From an uncultured Methanobrevibacter sp. (GTDB lineage: Archaea > Methanobacteriota > Methanobacteria > Methanobacteriales > Methanobacteriaceae): a stretch of DNA of 64,000 bases. The first letter of the stretch is position 1. Each line of letters opens with the position of its first letter. Position numbers and translations under genes: made by a program. The notes below the pieces were generated by a model. The model did no database searches, was not told the origin of the DNA, and worked only from the letters and a program-made list of their open reading frames with translations. Below, piece after piece: positions 55,508-64,000 of the stretch. The stretch spans positions 1 to 64,000 of the forward strand of contig NZ_CACZTX010000003.1 in assembly GCF_902784195.1 (NCBI RefSeq). Direction: 5' to 3'.

Positions 55508-55768
55508 ATGGATATTTTATTGATTTCTGAGTGTTTTTTAATAGTTGCATTGATTGTATTTCTAATTGCAACATTGAGGATTATTACATATAAATCTACA
55601 TCTATGGGACTTATAGGTACTTCTTCATTCACTTTAGCACTTACTTTGCTACTTATAGCAGTCGGTACAATATTTAATATCGGGTTTTTCAAGGATATTG
55701 CTCTAGCATTGCTTCTATTAGGCATTGTTGGAACAATAGCTTATGCAGCAGTTATGAGGAGGGCATAA
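55508..55768 (+). CDS. ehbB: Energy-converting hydrogenase B subunit B (MnhF-like)
   Basis: Membrane subunit of 86 residues with three hydrophobic helices. It resembles MrpF/MnhF of the Mrp Na+/H+ antiporter (ATLRIITYKST, then LLLGIVGTIAYAAVMRR). ATG 55508 is preferred because GTGAT (55499-55503) lies 4 nt upstream; GTG 55499 and ATG 55502 fall in the RBS. Its stop abuts the start of ehbC. Confidence 0.85.
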   Translation: MDILLISECFLIVALIVFLIATLRIITYKSTSMGLIGTSSFTLALTLLLIAVGTIFNIGFFKDIALALLLLGIVGTIAYAAVMRRA

Positions 55769-56218
55769 ATGATGTTTGGAATTGATCCTGGTATAATCAA
55801 TATGATTCAATCAATCTTGCTTGTCATTTCTGCACTTCTGATATTGATTGCAGTAGTAGGTGTTTTAAGAATTGATAGAAACTTAGATAATGTAGTATAC
55901 GCTAGAATTCATATTTTAGGTATTGTTGACGTTGCAGGAATAATAGCATTCCTTGCTTTAGGTCAGCCTTTATTTGCCCTAATTTATTTATTCCTAGCGC
56001 CATTATTGGCTCATGCATTAGCTAATGCTTATTTCCATAGTGAAGATACTCTTAATAATCCAGTACTTAATCCAAATCTTGAAGAGACTTCTGATAAGGA
56101 AGAAAATGAAGATGAAACTGATTTGATTGAGGAAGTGATTCTTGAAGATAATTTGGATATGAGTGATGATTCAAGTGAAGAATTAGATGAAAAAAGTGAG
56201 GATGATGGCAATGATTGA
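55769..56218 (+). CDS. ehbC: Energy-converting hydrogenase B subunit C (MnhG-like), acidic tail
   Basis: Membrane subunit of 149 residues. Residues 1-95 resemble MrpG/MnhG, with three helices ([21 protein letters not shown], in parts; [19 protein letters not shown]). The last 55 residues are an acidic tail, mostly Glu, Asp and Ser, not found in Mrp homologues. AGGAGGG (55756-55762) lies 6 nt before ATG 55769, within the end of ehbB. The 3' end overlaps ehbD. Confidence 0.85.
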   Translation: MMFGIDPGIINMIQSILLVISALLILIAVVGVLRIDRNLDNVVYARIHILGIVDVAGIIAFLALGQPLFALIYLFLAPLLAHALANAYFHSEDTLNNPVLNPNLEETSDKEENEDETDLIEEVILEDNLDMSDDSSEELDEKSEDDGND

Positions 56219-56444
56219 ATATATAGTAATTTTTGTTGCAGTTTTAAGCGCTATTATCGCACTTTTACAAAATGACTTGCTTAAGGCAGCTATTTTAACT
56301 GGTATTTCTGGTTTTTGTGTAGCGTTCTTATTCCAGATTTTGCTTGCTCCTGATGTAGCTTTAACACAAGCTATTGTAGAGGGAGCTATTGTGCCAGTAT
56401 TTATCGCATTAGCTGTTTTAAAAACTAGAAGGGAGGAGGCATAG
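56211..56444 (+). CDS. ehbD: Energy-converting hydrogenase B subunit D (MbhD-like)
   Basis: Membrane subunit of 77 residues with the DUF4040/MbhD pattern [18 protein letters not shown], which also occurs in MrpA. Several in-frame ATGs exist (56187, 56202, 56205, 56211). The last is chosen because GTGAGG ends 9 nt before it and the protein then begins MIEYIVIF. It overlaps the end of ehbC by 8 nt. The conserved acidic and Gln residues are expected in the ion path. Confidence 0.82.
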   Translation: MIEYIVIFVAVLSAIIALLQNDLLKAAILTGISGFCVAFLFQILLAPDVALTQAIVEGAIVPVFIALAVLKTRREEA

Positions 56445-56446
56445 TT

Positions 56447-56812
56447 ATGATGGATGTTCAATTGGCTTCTTTATTCGCTTCTGGTGCATTTATAATTATT
56501 GGACTATTTGCAGCAATCTTCATTGATAATCTAATCAAAAAGATTATTGGTATTGCTTTCATTGAGGAAGGGGTTAACCTATTCCTGATCTGCTTAGGAT
56601 TTAAAGCAGGTGGAGTCGTGCCTATCTTCTTGCCAGGCATGACTGCAGACTGGTTTGCAGCAAATGCAGCTTATCCTTTGCCTCAAGCATTAGTTCTTAC
56701 AAGTATTGTAATTGGTGCAAGTACTTTAGCAGTGATGTTGGCTTTGGCTATGGTTTTATACAGAAAGCATGGAACCTTAAGCGTATCTGAAATGATGGGG
56801 GATGAAAAATGA
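56447..56812 (+). CDS. ehbE: Energy-converting hydrogenase B subunit E (MnhC/NuoK-like)
   Basis: Membrane subunit of 121 residues with three helices. It matches MrpC/Nuo[20 protein letters not shown] carries the glutamates expected in a NuoK-like proton path, and [20 protein letters not shown] is a hallmark of MnhC. GGAGG lies 7 nt before ATG 56447, overlapping the end of ehbD. Its TGA overlaps the next start as ATGA. Confidence 0.87.
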   Translation: MMDVQLASLFASGAFIIIGLFAAIFIDNLIKKIIGIAFIEEGVNLFLICLGFKAGGVVPIFLPGMTADWFAANAAYPLPQALVLTSIVIGASTLAVMLALAMVLYRKHGTLSVSEMMGDEK

Positions 56813-58290
56813 ATTATCTAATTCCTTTAATGGTTGTCATTCCAATATTAGCTGCTTTAATCGTAAACATATTTGGTGGAAAGGACAAAACAGTTAAGGC
56901 CATTTCAATTGTTGTGGCTATTGCAATTCCTGTAATTGCAATCATTGCAGCTGTCGGCATCCAATACTTCGGTGGTCACGACCCAGCCCTTCTTGCAAGC
57001 TCACTTCCATCAAACTTGGTCGGCACTCTTGTGGCAAGCTACAATACTGGTATTGTTTATGTCTTTGAAAATATTGAAAGGATTTTCATATTCCTGATGG
57101 GCATCGTTGCATTCTTGGCAGTATTGACATACTTCTCTGAGAAAAAGGAAGTGTCCGGCCCTTATTTATACCTTATCTTTATGGGTATAGCATCTGTAAC
57201 TGCATTGATGTTATCTAACGATATTTTCAATATGTATGTTTTCTTTGAAATTACAGCTTTAACCCAAGTGGGTATCATTATAGCTTCAAGCACTGAAGAC
57301 AATTATGAAATCGCATTGAAATACCTTATTTTAGGTGCAATAGGCGGACCAATGCTATTGTTAGGTATTGGATTCATACTTGGAACAATTGGTTCAGTAA
57401 ACATCAATGATATTATATTTGCAATAAGCAACAACTATGTAAACCCTTATGCTCCAAGTTTAGTGATTGGTTTTGCATTGATATTGTTTGGATGGTTATA
57501 TTCAGCAGGATTGCCTCCATTCCACACTATCAAATCAGCTGTTTACTCAAAAGCAAGACCTAACGGATCTGCAATACTTCAAGGATTTTCAGTATTGTGC
57601 ATGCTTGCATTTGGTATTGCAATGTATAAGATATTCGCATATATCCCTTACTTCAATACAGCAATAATCGTATTTGCTATTCTTGCAATGGCTTTAAGCA
57701 TTGCAATGTCTGCAATGGAGGTAGACTTTAGAAGAATGATAGCATTCCTTGCAGTAGGGGAACTTGGTTTCATTGCATTAGGTTTTGGTATAGGAACACA
57801 ATATTCAATTGCAGCGGCATTGTTCCAGGCAGCAAATGAAATTGTCATAACTGCATTATTATTTATCGGATTCGGTACTGTCTACTACCTTACAAAAACA
57901 TCCGATACAAGAAAGTTAGGTGGATTGATTGCAGTTGATTCAAAGATGGCAATAATGGTATTGCTTGGAGGATTCGCTTTAGCAGGTGTTCCACCATTCA
58001 ACGGTTTCCAAAGTAAATTGATGCTTGTGCAAGCTGCATTGGATGCAGGATACACTGAACTTGCAGTACTTGCAATCATTGTAAGTGTAGTGATATTCTT
58101 TACCTTCGTTAAAGCATTCCATACAGTATACTTGCAGCCTAAGCCAAAAGACTTGAAATTTGCTCATGAGAAGATTCCAAAGGCTACTGTTTTCTCTGTA
58201 GCTGTATTGCTTATAATCTGTTTGGCTTTAGGTATTTTCCCAAATATAGTAACTGATGTATTCATTCCATTTGCAGGAGGATTGATCTAA
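56809..58290 (+). CDS. ehbF: Energy-converting hydrogenase B subunit F (MnhD/NuoL-like antiporter)
   Basis: The main antiporter-type subunit, 493 residues with about fourteen hydrophobic segments. Landmarks of the NuoL/M/N and MrpD family are [19 protein letters not shown] with the helix-5 glutamate, [16 protein letters not shown] with the helix-7 lysine, and [16 protein letters not shown] with a later lysine. It starts by ATGA overlap with ehbE and ends at the start of ehbG (TAATG). It should carry ion movement coupled to the hydrogenase reaction. Confidence 0.92.
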   Translation: MNYLIPLMVVIPILAALIVNIFGGKDKTVKAISIVVAIAIPVIAIIAAVGIQYFGGHDPALLASSLPSNLVGTLVASYNTGIVYVFENIERIFIFLMGIVAFLAVLTYFSEKKEVSGPYLYLIFMGIASVTALMLSNDIFNMYVFFEITALTQVGIIIASSTEDNYEIALKYLILGAIGGPMLLLGIGFILGTIGSVNINDIIFAISNNYVNPYAPSLVIGFALILFGWLYSAGLPPFHTIKSAVYSKARPNGSAILQGFSVLCMLAFGIAMYKIFAYIPYFNTAIIVFAILAMALSIAMSAMEVDFRRMIAFLAVGELGFIALGFGIGTQYSIAAALFQAANEIVITALLFIGFGTVYYLTKTSDTRKLGGLIAVDSKMAIMVLLGGFALAGVPPFNGFQSKLMLVQAALDAGYTELAVLAIIVSVVIFFTFVKAFHTVYLQPKPKDLKFAHEKIPKATVFSVAVLLIICLALGIFPNIVTDVFIPFAGGLI

Positions 58291-58625
58291 TGGCTTTATA
58301 TCAAAAATTCCTAGACTCAATAAAAGGACTTAAGTCAAGCTTATCTAAAGACCCTACAACTATGGACAATGTTTCAGGTGCAATAGCTGCAGAATTCCTG
58401 ATATTCGTTTCATTGATACTTGCAGCATTATTGCTAAGGCATGTCAGTGTAGTTGCTTCAATTGTTGTAGTGATTTTAGTTGCAATTTTATTCTTTACAA
58501 ACATGCCTCTTGCAGGAAAGATAAAATCCGAGCAATCAGATTCCTTGGAAAAAATGACATTCTATGTTGTGGTGGTTCTTGGAATTTTAGTTGCAGTAAT
58601 TTATTGGGGGTTAAGATATGTCTGA
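58290..58625 (+). CDS. ehbG: Energy-converting hydrogenase B subunit G
   Basis: Small membrane subunit of 111 residues with three hydrophobic segments (about 35-53, 55-70 and 90-107) and a soluble N-terminal region ([15 protein letters not shown]). Assignment rests on its position in the operon; the sequence alone is not diagnostic. The start shares a base with the ehbF stop, and its end overlaps ehbH by 8 nt. Confidence 0.78.
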   Translation: MALYQKFLDSIKGLKSSLSKDPTTMDNVSGAIAAEFLIFVSLILAALLLRHVSVVASIVVVILVAILFFTNMPLAGKIKSEQSDSLEKMTFYVVVVLGILVAVIYWGLRYV

Positions 58626-58935
58626 TAAAATTACTAGTGTTAGATCACTCATTATGGCATTGGCAGCAATCCTTTTTGCATCAACCTTGTTCGATGCAAT
58701 CTATGGATTCAAGAACTTGATTCAACCTGGAATCAGCTTGGTTTACAATGCTATCGGAACACAGCTTGCTCCAAACATGGTTACACTTGTTGTATTCGAT
58801 TGGAGAGCTTTTGATACTTTAGGAGAATCATTGATTCTAGTGACTGCAGTGCTTGTTGTATTGCTTGTCTTTGGTAAAGGAAAGATTTTAGACAAGAACA
58901 TTAATGCTGATATGAATGAAGGAGATGATGAATGA
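58618..58935 (+). CDS. ehbH: Energy-converting hydrogenase B subunit H (MbhE-like)
   Basis: Membrane subunit of 105 residues. The segment [23 protein letters not shown] is the recognisable MbhE-type (MrpB N-terminal) motif with a membrane-facing glutamate. Two hydrophobic helices flank it. The last 18 residues are charged and end EGDDE. It overlaps ehbG by 8 nt and ehbI by 4 (ATGA). Confidence 0.83.
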   Translation: MSDKITSVRSLIMALAAILFASTLFDAIYGFKNLIQPGISLVYNAIGTQLAPNMVTLVVFDWRAFDTLGESLILVTAVLVVLLVFGKGKILDKNINADMNEGDDE

Positions 58936-59444
58936 TGGTTGAAGGAAAAAAATCTCCAAACTGGAATAAGAATGACAGCAGCCCTATATTGAAGATAATG
59001 ACTCTACCAATAGCCATTATCATGATTGCTTTAGGTATCATGACCATTTTAGGAGGACATATAACTCCTGGTGGAGGTTTCCAAGGTGGAGCAATGATTG
59101 CAGGAGCAATCATTTTCTGTGTCATTGTTTATGGTGTAGACGGCACTCCATTGAAATTGTCTCATAGGTTCATTTCCACTTTAGAATCAATCGGTGCATT
59201 GGCTTATGTCTTGCTTGGTTTGGCAGGACTTGCATTAACCGGTTCATACCTTTACAATGTAGGTGGAAACCTTTATGGACAAGTGCCTCAAGCTATTGCA
59301 ACATTATTCTCATATCCGGATTTGACCCATGCAGGAATCGTCCCTTACTTGAACATTGCAGTTGGACTCAAGGTTCTTGTAGGTTTAAGCGCAGTGGTAA
59401 TTGCATTTTCACAATTTAAGAAATTAGCGGAGGAAGAGGAATGA
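58932..59444 (+). CDS. ehbI: Energy-converting hydrogenase B subunit I (MnhB-like)
   Basis: Membrane subunit of 170 residues with about four hydrophobic segments. The signature [19 protein letters not shown] is that of MrpB/MnhB. A hydrophilic N terminus ([12 protein letters not shown]) precedes the first helix. Starts overlap (ATGATG) with the ehbH stop, and the end overlaps ehbJ by 4 nt. Confidence 0.88.
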   Translation: MMVEGKKSPNWNKNDSSPILKIMTLPIAIIMIALGIMTILGGHITPGGGFQGGAMIAGAIIFCVIVYGVDGTPLKLSHRFISTLESIGALAYVLLGLAGLALTGSYLYNVGGNLYGQVPQAIATLFSYPDLTHAGIVPYLNIAVGLKVLVGLSAVVIAFSQFKKLAEEEE

Positions 59445-59716
59445 GTATCGCTAATATTGTAATCGGACCGATTATCATTGCAATCATATTTGGATTCATT
59501 GTTGGCTCAAGGGTTCACTTGAATCTGGACAATAGCTTTAAGTTTACAGCAAGTGGAATTTTAGCCCTTATAATTGGTGCTCTGATAATGTCTTATGGAT
59601 TAGGCCAATTCCCTGTTTATAATGATGTGCCAATTGCAACCACATTTTTGGGAGCTGTCATTGGCGTATTGATAGGCAGTGCATTACTAGGAGGACGAGC
59701 GAAAGGAGATCATTAG
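59441..59716 (+). CDS. ehbJ: Energy-converting hydrogenase B subunit J
   Basis: Membrane subunit of 91 residues with three hydrophobic segments ([49 protein letters not shown]). Assignment is by place in the conserved operon order. It begins by ATGA overlap with ehbI. The 34-base gap to ehbK separates the membrane genes from the electron-transfer genes. Confidence 0.8.
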   Translation: MSIANIVIGPIIIAIIFGFIVGSRVHLNLDNSFKFTASGILALIIGALIMSYGLGQFPVYNDVPIATTFLGAVIGVLIGSALLGGRAKGDH

Positions 59717-59750
59717 ATAATGGTCTTACTTATTATTTAGGAGAAGAATC

Positions 59751-61199
59751 ATGTATTTAACAACTAATAAGTGTGATGGACAAGGGGATTGTATAAGAAA
59801 TTGTCCAAGTGAAGCAATACGCTTTGTTGATAATAAGGCTTTTAGCTGTATGTGTTGTGGTGCTTGTTTCGAAGCTTGTCCGAATCATGCTATATTCAAG
59901 AATAAATACGGAGGATATGTGGTTGATAGGGCAAAATGTAATGGTTGTGGTGTTTGCCAGTTCACTTGCCCTATAGAAAGCATTCATCTTGATGATGGTA
60001 TAGTTAAAGGTATATGTTCACGCTGTGGCGTTTGTGAGGATGTCTGTACTAAAAAGGCAAGAGTTGATACTGATAACCTTGTTCTAGACAAGCAGAAAGT
60101 CTTGCTTAATTCATTGAAAATGGTTGCAAACACAGTTGGATTCGGTGCAGGAGTCAAGAAGATAGAGAGCATGAAGCTTCCTGTAAAATCCGACAAGACC
60201 GCAGATAGGATTTGCATCAGCACAGACAGCGAGAAATGTGTGAAATGTGGAAGATGTGCTTACTACTGTCCTACCAGATCAATTGAAGTGATTATCCAGG
60301 ATGAAGGATACTGTGTAGGCTGTAAGGTATGTGAAGATGTCTGTCCTACAGGTGCATTGAAAGACGGCGAGTATGATAAGAGCATTTGTACCTTGTGCTT
60401 GGCTTGTGTTGAAAACTGTATCAATGAGGCATTATGCGTAGATGACTTTAAGATTAAAAGAAGCATTAAGGATGACACCTTGTATTCAAATGTTGAAGGA
60501 AGCATTGTAAGTTGCCTCAATTGCGGTTTATGTAAAGAGACATTTGATAGCCCAGCACTCAAAAGAGATGAAAATGCATTGAGATATGACCCTTCACTTG
60601 ATGAAGATACTGAAGAGAATAAGGCTAAACGTCTTGAAGCGATTTACAACTGTCCTGTTTCATCATTAACAGAAAGTGAAGACAATAAGCTCTTTGGATA
60701 CTGCGTATCCTGTGGAAAATGTGTAAATGAATGTAAGGAAGATGCAAGAAACTTCCAAGTAATCTCTTGGGATGGAGAAGTTAATGATGACTGCATTTCA
60801 TGCGGTATTTGTGCTGAACTTTGTCCAGAAGATGCAATAACCCTTCAAAGAGGGGCAATCAATGTTGATTTGGATAAATGTATCATGTGTGAAACCTGTG
60901 CAATTCACTGTCCTAAGGACGCAATTCCAAAAACAACAAGCGTCAAGTATGAAATCTCTGGAGGATTCAATTACATTGACGATAACTTGTGTGTAAAATG
61001 CGGATTATGTAAGGACATTTGTCCAGAGGAAGCTATTTATACAGTTGAAATTCCAAGTGATGAAGTCAATCTCGGAACAAAGAACAAGAATCTTAAATTC
61101 GTTGTCGATGACGATAAATGTATTTACTGTGGAGCATGTATGAATATCTGCCCATCTAAGTCATTTATTTTCGAAAGAGAGTTTGAAAGGGTGAATTAG
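59751..61199 (+). CDS. ehbK: Energy-converting hydrogenase B subunit K (polyferredoxin)
   Basis: Electron-carrying protein of 482 residues. I count eleven full CX2CX2CX3C motifs (for example [55 protein letters not shown]), plus an N-terminal CX5CX3C and a degenerate CLNCGLC, so about twelve [4Fe-4S] clusters are possible. No membrane segment or signal peptide is present. AGGAGAAG lies just before ATG 59751. It should wire the [NiFe] centre to low-potential ferredoxin acceptors. A Glu-rich spacer around residues 275-300 interrupts the cluster pattern. Confidence 0.92.
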   Translation: MYLTTNKCDGQGDCIRNCPSEAIRFVDNKAFSCMCCGACFEACPNHAIFKNKYGGYVVDRAKCNGCGVCQFTCPIESIHLDDGIVKGICSRCGVCEDVCTKKARVDTDNLVLDKQKVLLNSLKMVANTVGFGAGVKKIESMKLPVKSDKTADRICISTDSEKCVKCGRCAYYCPTRSIEVIIQDEGYCVGCKVCEDVCPTGALKDGEYDKSICTLCLACVENCINEALCVDDFKIKRSIKDDTLYSNVEGSIVSCLNCGLCKETFDSPALKRDENALRYDPSLDEDTEENKAKRLEAIYNCPVSSLTESEDNKLFGYCVSCGKCVNECKEDARNFQVISWDGEVNDDCISCGICAELCPEDAITLQRGAINVDLDKCIMCETCAIHCPKDAIPKTTSVKYEISGGFNYIDDNLCVKCGLCKDICPEEAIYTVEIPSDEVNLGTKNKNLKFVVDDDKCIYCGACMNICPSKSFIFEREFERVN

Positions 61200-61212
61200 G
61201 AGTTTGGTAATT

Positions 61213-61875
61213 ATGAAAGATGTATTGAAGATTATGCTTAATGGAGCTTACACTAATTTCAAAAGAATTCTCTTTGCTGCAGACAGAGTGACTGACATGG
61301 AACTCCGTAATGCCATCTTGACAGGAACAGTTGAGCCTGACAAGAAGGTGGATGAGGAAGCATGTATCGGTTGCGGAGGTTGTGCAAATGTCTGTCCAAC
61401 CGGTGCAGTTACAATGAAACCTCTGCAAAACCCTGTAAAGCTTAAGGAAGGATGGGTGAAAACCGAAGTTCCAGAACTTGATCCTTTAAAATGTGTAGTT
61501 TGCTACTGGTGTCACGATTTCTGTCCAATCTATTCATTCTTTGAAGAGGCAGGAACCATTCACCCTGGAAATGTCGGTGAGATCAATGTTGACACAAGTG
61601 AACTCTTAGAGGAACCTATCAAGATATCCCATGACAAGATTGCATTCATTGCACAATACTTGTCCGACAGGTCATTACTCTCTGAAAATATTGTTCAAGA
61701 GGATGAGAAAATTGAAAATGTTGGTGTAGCTCTTGATAAGGTATCCAAGATAAAGGACATTCAAGATAACATTAATGAAAAGTATGAGAAAGATGTTCAA
61801 CGAAGCTCTGAATTCAATGAAGAGGTTTCAGATGCTAAAATTGATGAAGTTTCTGAAGATGAGGGAGGTGAATAG
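61213..61875 (+). CDS. ehbL: Energy-converting hydrogenase B subunit L (ferredoxin)
   Basis: Ferredoxin-type subunit of 220 residues, NuoI-like in position. Two cluster motifs are seen: [12 protein letters not shown] and [15 protein letters not shown] 61213 ([13 protein letters not shown]) is chosen because GGAG (61199-61202) lies 10 nt upstream; TTG 61204 is too close. After the clusters comes a long charged tail of about 100 residues ending VSEDEGGE. ehbM starts one base after its stop. Confidence 0.88.
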   Translation: MKDVLKIMLNGAYTNFKRILFAADRVTDMELRNAILTGTVEPDKKVDEEACIGCGGCANVCPTGAVTMKPLQNPVKLKEGWVKTEVPELDPLKCVVCYWCHDFCPIYSFFEEAGTIHPGNVGEINVDTSELLEEPIKISHDKIAFIAQYLSDRSLLSENIVQEDEKIENVGVALDKVSKIKDIQDNINEKYEKDVQRSSEFNEEVSDAKIDEVSEDEGGE

Positions 61876-62322
61876 ATGAGTCTTAAAACACTTTCAAGGT
61901 CAAAAGCAATCCATATTATGCTTGTTTATACTGGTGGATGCAATGGCTGTGATATTGAAATTGTAAATGCAGTTTTATCTCCTAAATTTGATATAGAGCA
62001 ATATGGTGTCTTTTTAACATGGAACCCTCGTGAAGCGGACATTCTTGTTGTAACAGGGCCTGTCACTCATGATAATAGAAAGCCATTGGAGGATATCTAT
62101 AATGCCATTCCAAATCCAAAGCTTGTTGTTGCAGCAGGTGCTTGTGCAGTGATGGGTGGTGTCTATAAGAATTGTTATGGAGACATTCCTTCAGAGGAAA
62201 TTGAAGGGCCTGTTGAAAATGTGATTCCTGTGGATGCTAAGATTCCAGGATGTGCTGTAAGACCTCAGGATGTATTGGCAGGAGTAGTTGCATCTTTGCC
62301 GCATTTATTGAATGCGGACTAA
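61876..62322 (+). CDS. ehbM: Energy-converting hydrogenase B subunit M (small [NiFe] subunit)
   Basis: Small hydrogenase subunit, 148 residues, homologous to NuoB. It carries the proximal [4Fe-4S] cluster ligands in [21 protein letters not shown], and IPGCAVRP. There is no Tat signal, as expected for a cytoplasm-facing complex. GGTGA lies 5 nt before ATG 61876. It pairs with EhbN. Confidence 0.94.
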   Translation: MSLKTLSRSKAIHIMLVYTGGCNGCDIEIVNAVLSPKFDIEQYGVFLTWNPREADILVVTGPVTHDNRKPLEDIYNAIPNPKLVVAAGACAVMGGVYKNCYGDIPSEEIEGPVENVIPVDAKIPGCAVRPQDVLAGVVASLPHLLNAD

Positions 62323-62372
62323 TAGGTGGATTTAAGAGATTATTTTTATTTATTCATTAAAGGGATGATGAA

Positions 62373-63548
62373 ATGGAAGAAAAGAAAGCTAAAAAGCAGG
62401 AAATCATAGAAACTGAGATTCAAATGGGTACAGTTCACCCTGCTGCTTTAGAACCTTATAGGGTTAGATTTTTCGTAGAAGATGAGATCATTAAGGATGC
62501 GGAAATCACAATTGGTGTAAATCACAGAGGTATTGAGCGTATTATGGAAGGTCTTCCAGTTGAAAAGGCAAATATGCTTACAGAAAAGATTTGTGGTATC
62601 TGTTCAAACTCACATACATGGAACTCTGTAAGAACTGCTGAGAAAGGTCTTGGTGTTGAAGTGCCTGACAGAGCGGTTTATATTCGTGTAATCGTTGGAG
62701 AGCTTGAAAGATTGCACAGTCACTTATTGTACTTAGGTCACGGTTGCGAAACCTTGGCTCATGAGACATTCTCCATGAGAGTGTTCTACATTAGGGAAAC
62801 CATTATGGACCTTTTAGGAATGATTGGAGGAAACCGTGTTCAATACGGATGTTCCATCATCGGTGGTGTAAGGCCAAGATGTGAATTGGATGACAATAGA
62901 ATCCGCAGAATATTGGATGGAATGGACTTGGTTGAAAAGAACGTTGCAGACTTTGCAGAAAGGTTCGTTAATGATTCAATCGTATTGTCAAGGATTACAG
63001 GCACAGGTTACATTCCACAGGAACAGGCTCTTAAGTTAGCTGTAACCGGTCCTACATTACGTGCTACCGGTGTTAAAAGGGACTTGAGAACAGACATGTA
63101 TGAGTATGATAACTTCGATTATGACATTATCACTCAAGATACCTGTGATGTTAAGGCTCAGCTTCTTATGAGAGTCTTTGAAATATTTGAAGCAATCAAG
63201 ATCATTCGTCAAGCAATCAGAGACTTGCCTGAAGGAAAGATTACTGACAGGTCTTGGGAAATGGTGGATACCGGCTTGATTGAAAGCTATATTGAAGTTC
63301 CAAGGGGAACATTGTATCACTCCTATGCCATTGAGGATGGAAGAGTTCGCCATAGTATTATTAGGACTCCTTCAATGAGTAATATTGGAGCTATGCAATA
63401 CGCTTGCATTGACAATCATATCACTGATGGTCAATTATGCATTGTACAGTGTGATCCATGCTTTACCTGTTCTGATAGGGCAATAGAGGTTTATGATACA
63501 AACAATAACAAGTTGGATAAATCAATTTTGAAATCCAATATTCATTAG
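62373..63548 (+). CDS. ehbN: Energy-converting hydrogenase B subunit N (large [NiFe] subunit)
   Basis: Catalytic subunit, 391 residues, homologous to NuoD. The nickel-binding cysteines are in [11 protein letters not shown] near residue 70 and DPCFTCSDR near the C terminus. Arg follows the last motif instead of the His that precedes a protease site in other hydrogenases; 22 residues remain after it. Whether a tail is cleaved cannot be decided here. A GGGATGATG RBS-like stretch precedes ATG 62373. HypF, encoded 30 kb away, would help make its active-site ligands. Confidence 0.94.
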   Translation: MEEKKAKKQEIIETEIQMGTVHPAALEPYRVRFFVEDEIIKDAEITIGVNHRGIERIMEGLPVEKANMLTEKICGICSNSHTWNSVRTAEKGLGVEVPDRAVYIRVIVGELERLHSHLLYLGHGCETLAHETFSMRVFYIRETIMDLLGMIGGNRVQYGCSIIGGVRPRCELDDNRIRRILDGMDLVEKNVADFAERFVNDSIVLSRITGTGYIPQEQALKLAVTGPTLRATGVKRDLRTDMYEYDNFDYDIITQDTCDVKAQLLMRVFEIFEAIKIIRQAIRDLPEGKITDRSWEMVDTGLIESYIEVPRGTLYHSYAIEDGRVRHSIIRTPSMSNIGAMQYACIDNHITDGQLCIVQCDPCFTCSDRAIEVYDTNNNKLDKSILKSNIH

Positions 63549-63604
63549 GAAATTTAATTTATTTATGATTAACATTTATTAAAAATTATTATGAGGAAAG
63601 AGAA

Positions 63605-64000
63605 ATGGCTTATGAAATATCACTTATTTCAATTTTAGAGGTTATCCTAACACTTATCATAGCATTGTTCATAGGTGTTTTGATTCCTGGAATTGAAAGG
63701 AAATATGTTCAAGCAAGGATTCAACAAAGAATCGGGCCTCCAGTTACAAGTCCGGGGCTATGGGCATCAATAAAGTTCCTGTTCAAGGAGAACATAAAAC
63801 CTAATTCTCCAGCACCAGGATTGTATAAGGCAATGCCTATTCTTTGTTTCATTGTAGTATTGGCAGTATTTCTAGCATTGATGCCTCAAAACTATCAATT
63901 CATGGCATTTGCTAGCTTGATTGCTATTGTTGGATTTTTAAAAGTAGAAGAAATCGCTTATGTTTTAATGGGTTCCTTATCCAAATCCGTTATGAGCATT
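63605..64000 (+). CDS. ehbO: Energy-converting hydrogenase B subunit O (NuoH-like), truncated by window
   Basis: The frame opens at ATG 63605 after GAGGAAAG and runs to the last base, giving 132 residues. It contains IPGIERKYVQARIQQRIGPP, the hallmark loop of NuoH/HycD-type membrane subunits, followed by FLFKENIKP and several hydrophobic segments. NuoH-like subunits connect the soluble hydrogenase module to the antiporter-like arm. The rest lies outside the window. Confidence 0.9.
   Translation, partial: MAYEISLISILEVILTLIIALFIGVLIPGIERKYVQARIQQRIGPPVTSPGLWASIKFLFKENIKPNSPAPGLYKAMPILCFIVVLAVFLALMPQNYQFMAFASLIAIVGFLKVEEIAYVLMGSLSKSVMSI

Noticed and set aside
59757-60562. Reverse-strand frames opposite ehbK
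   Set aside because: They arise from repeated ferredoxin motifs in a certain coding gene and have no start signals.

Overview
The window reads as a low-G+C, hydrogenotrophic methanogen of the Methanobacteriales, most like a host-associated Methanobrevibacter. The evidence is formylmethanofuran:H4MPT formyltransferase (Ftr), an almost complete energy-converting hydrogenase B (Ehb) operon, an archaeal RNase P RNA, an archaeal Hjc resolvase, an MthK-type K+ channel, and a cluster of giant secreted adhesin-like proteins (ALPs) of the kind abundant in gut Methanobrevibacter. Ribosome binding sites are mostly GGTGA/GGAGG, 4-9 nt before ATG. They show that many of the longest open frames begin too far upstream, and starts were corrected on that basis.

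Region 1 (1-21.6 kb) is accessory and surface-related. It holds four ALPs of 1153-1453 residues (448, 4862, 12292, 16093), each with a signal peptide and NosD/pectate-lyase-like parallel beta-helix repeats. Three end in lysine-rich Ig-like repeats and one in a membrane anchor. Interleaved are a type II methionine aminopeptidase, two small membrane/coiled-coil proteins and the initiator tRNA. An ExbB/TolQ/MotA-like channel protein and an ExbD-like (DUF2149-type) partner follow. The most striking object is a 216-residue array of 23 Cys-x-Asp-Gly units inserted in the beta-helix of the fourth ALP; the neighbouring paralogue has a single such unit at the equivalent place.

Region 2 (21.7-37.1 kb) is mostly housekeeping: RNase P RNA; biotin genes bioW-bioF; the heat-shock group grpE, dnaK, dnaJ; a divergent ArsR-type regulator with three near-identical dyads in its promoter; hypF divergent from larB (both nickel-enzyme maturation); a GNAT acetyltransferase; hisE with a CBS-ParB protein; and gatB. 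A radical SAM protein with an unusual CX4CX2C motif follows at 37.3-38.3 kb.

Region 3 (38.5-40.2 kb) is a tRNA cluster (Asn, Met/Ile2, Glu, Leu, His, then hjc, then Cys and Trp). The tRNA-Trp gene has an 83-nt intron carrying box C/D-like elements whose guide obeys the N+5 rule for C34.

Region 4 (40.4-54.7 kb) holds single genes and small pairs: an MBL-fold hydrolase, TrkA and TrkH, a flippase-like membrane protein, ftr, a transglutaminase-like protein, an MthK-like channel with an internal RBS and Met108 start for its RCK domain, nnrD, sfsA, argG, an M14-type deacylase, and a YdjM-type membrane hydrolase whose conserved N terminus lacks a standard start codon.

Region 5 (55.0-64.0 kb) is the ehb operon, ehbA to ehbO in order. 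Mrp-antiporter-like membrane subunits are followed by a polyferredoxin, a ferredoxin, the [NiFe] small and large subunits, and a NuoH-like subunit cut by the window end. Most junctions are overlapping or very short. It should couple ion flow to H2-dependent reduction of low-potential ferredoxin for carbon assimilation.
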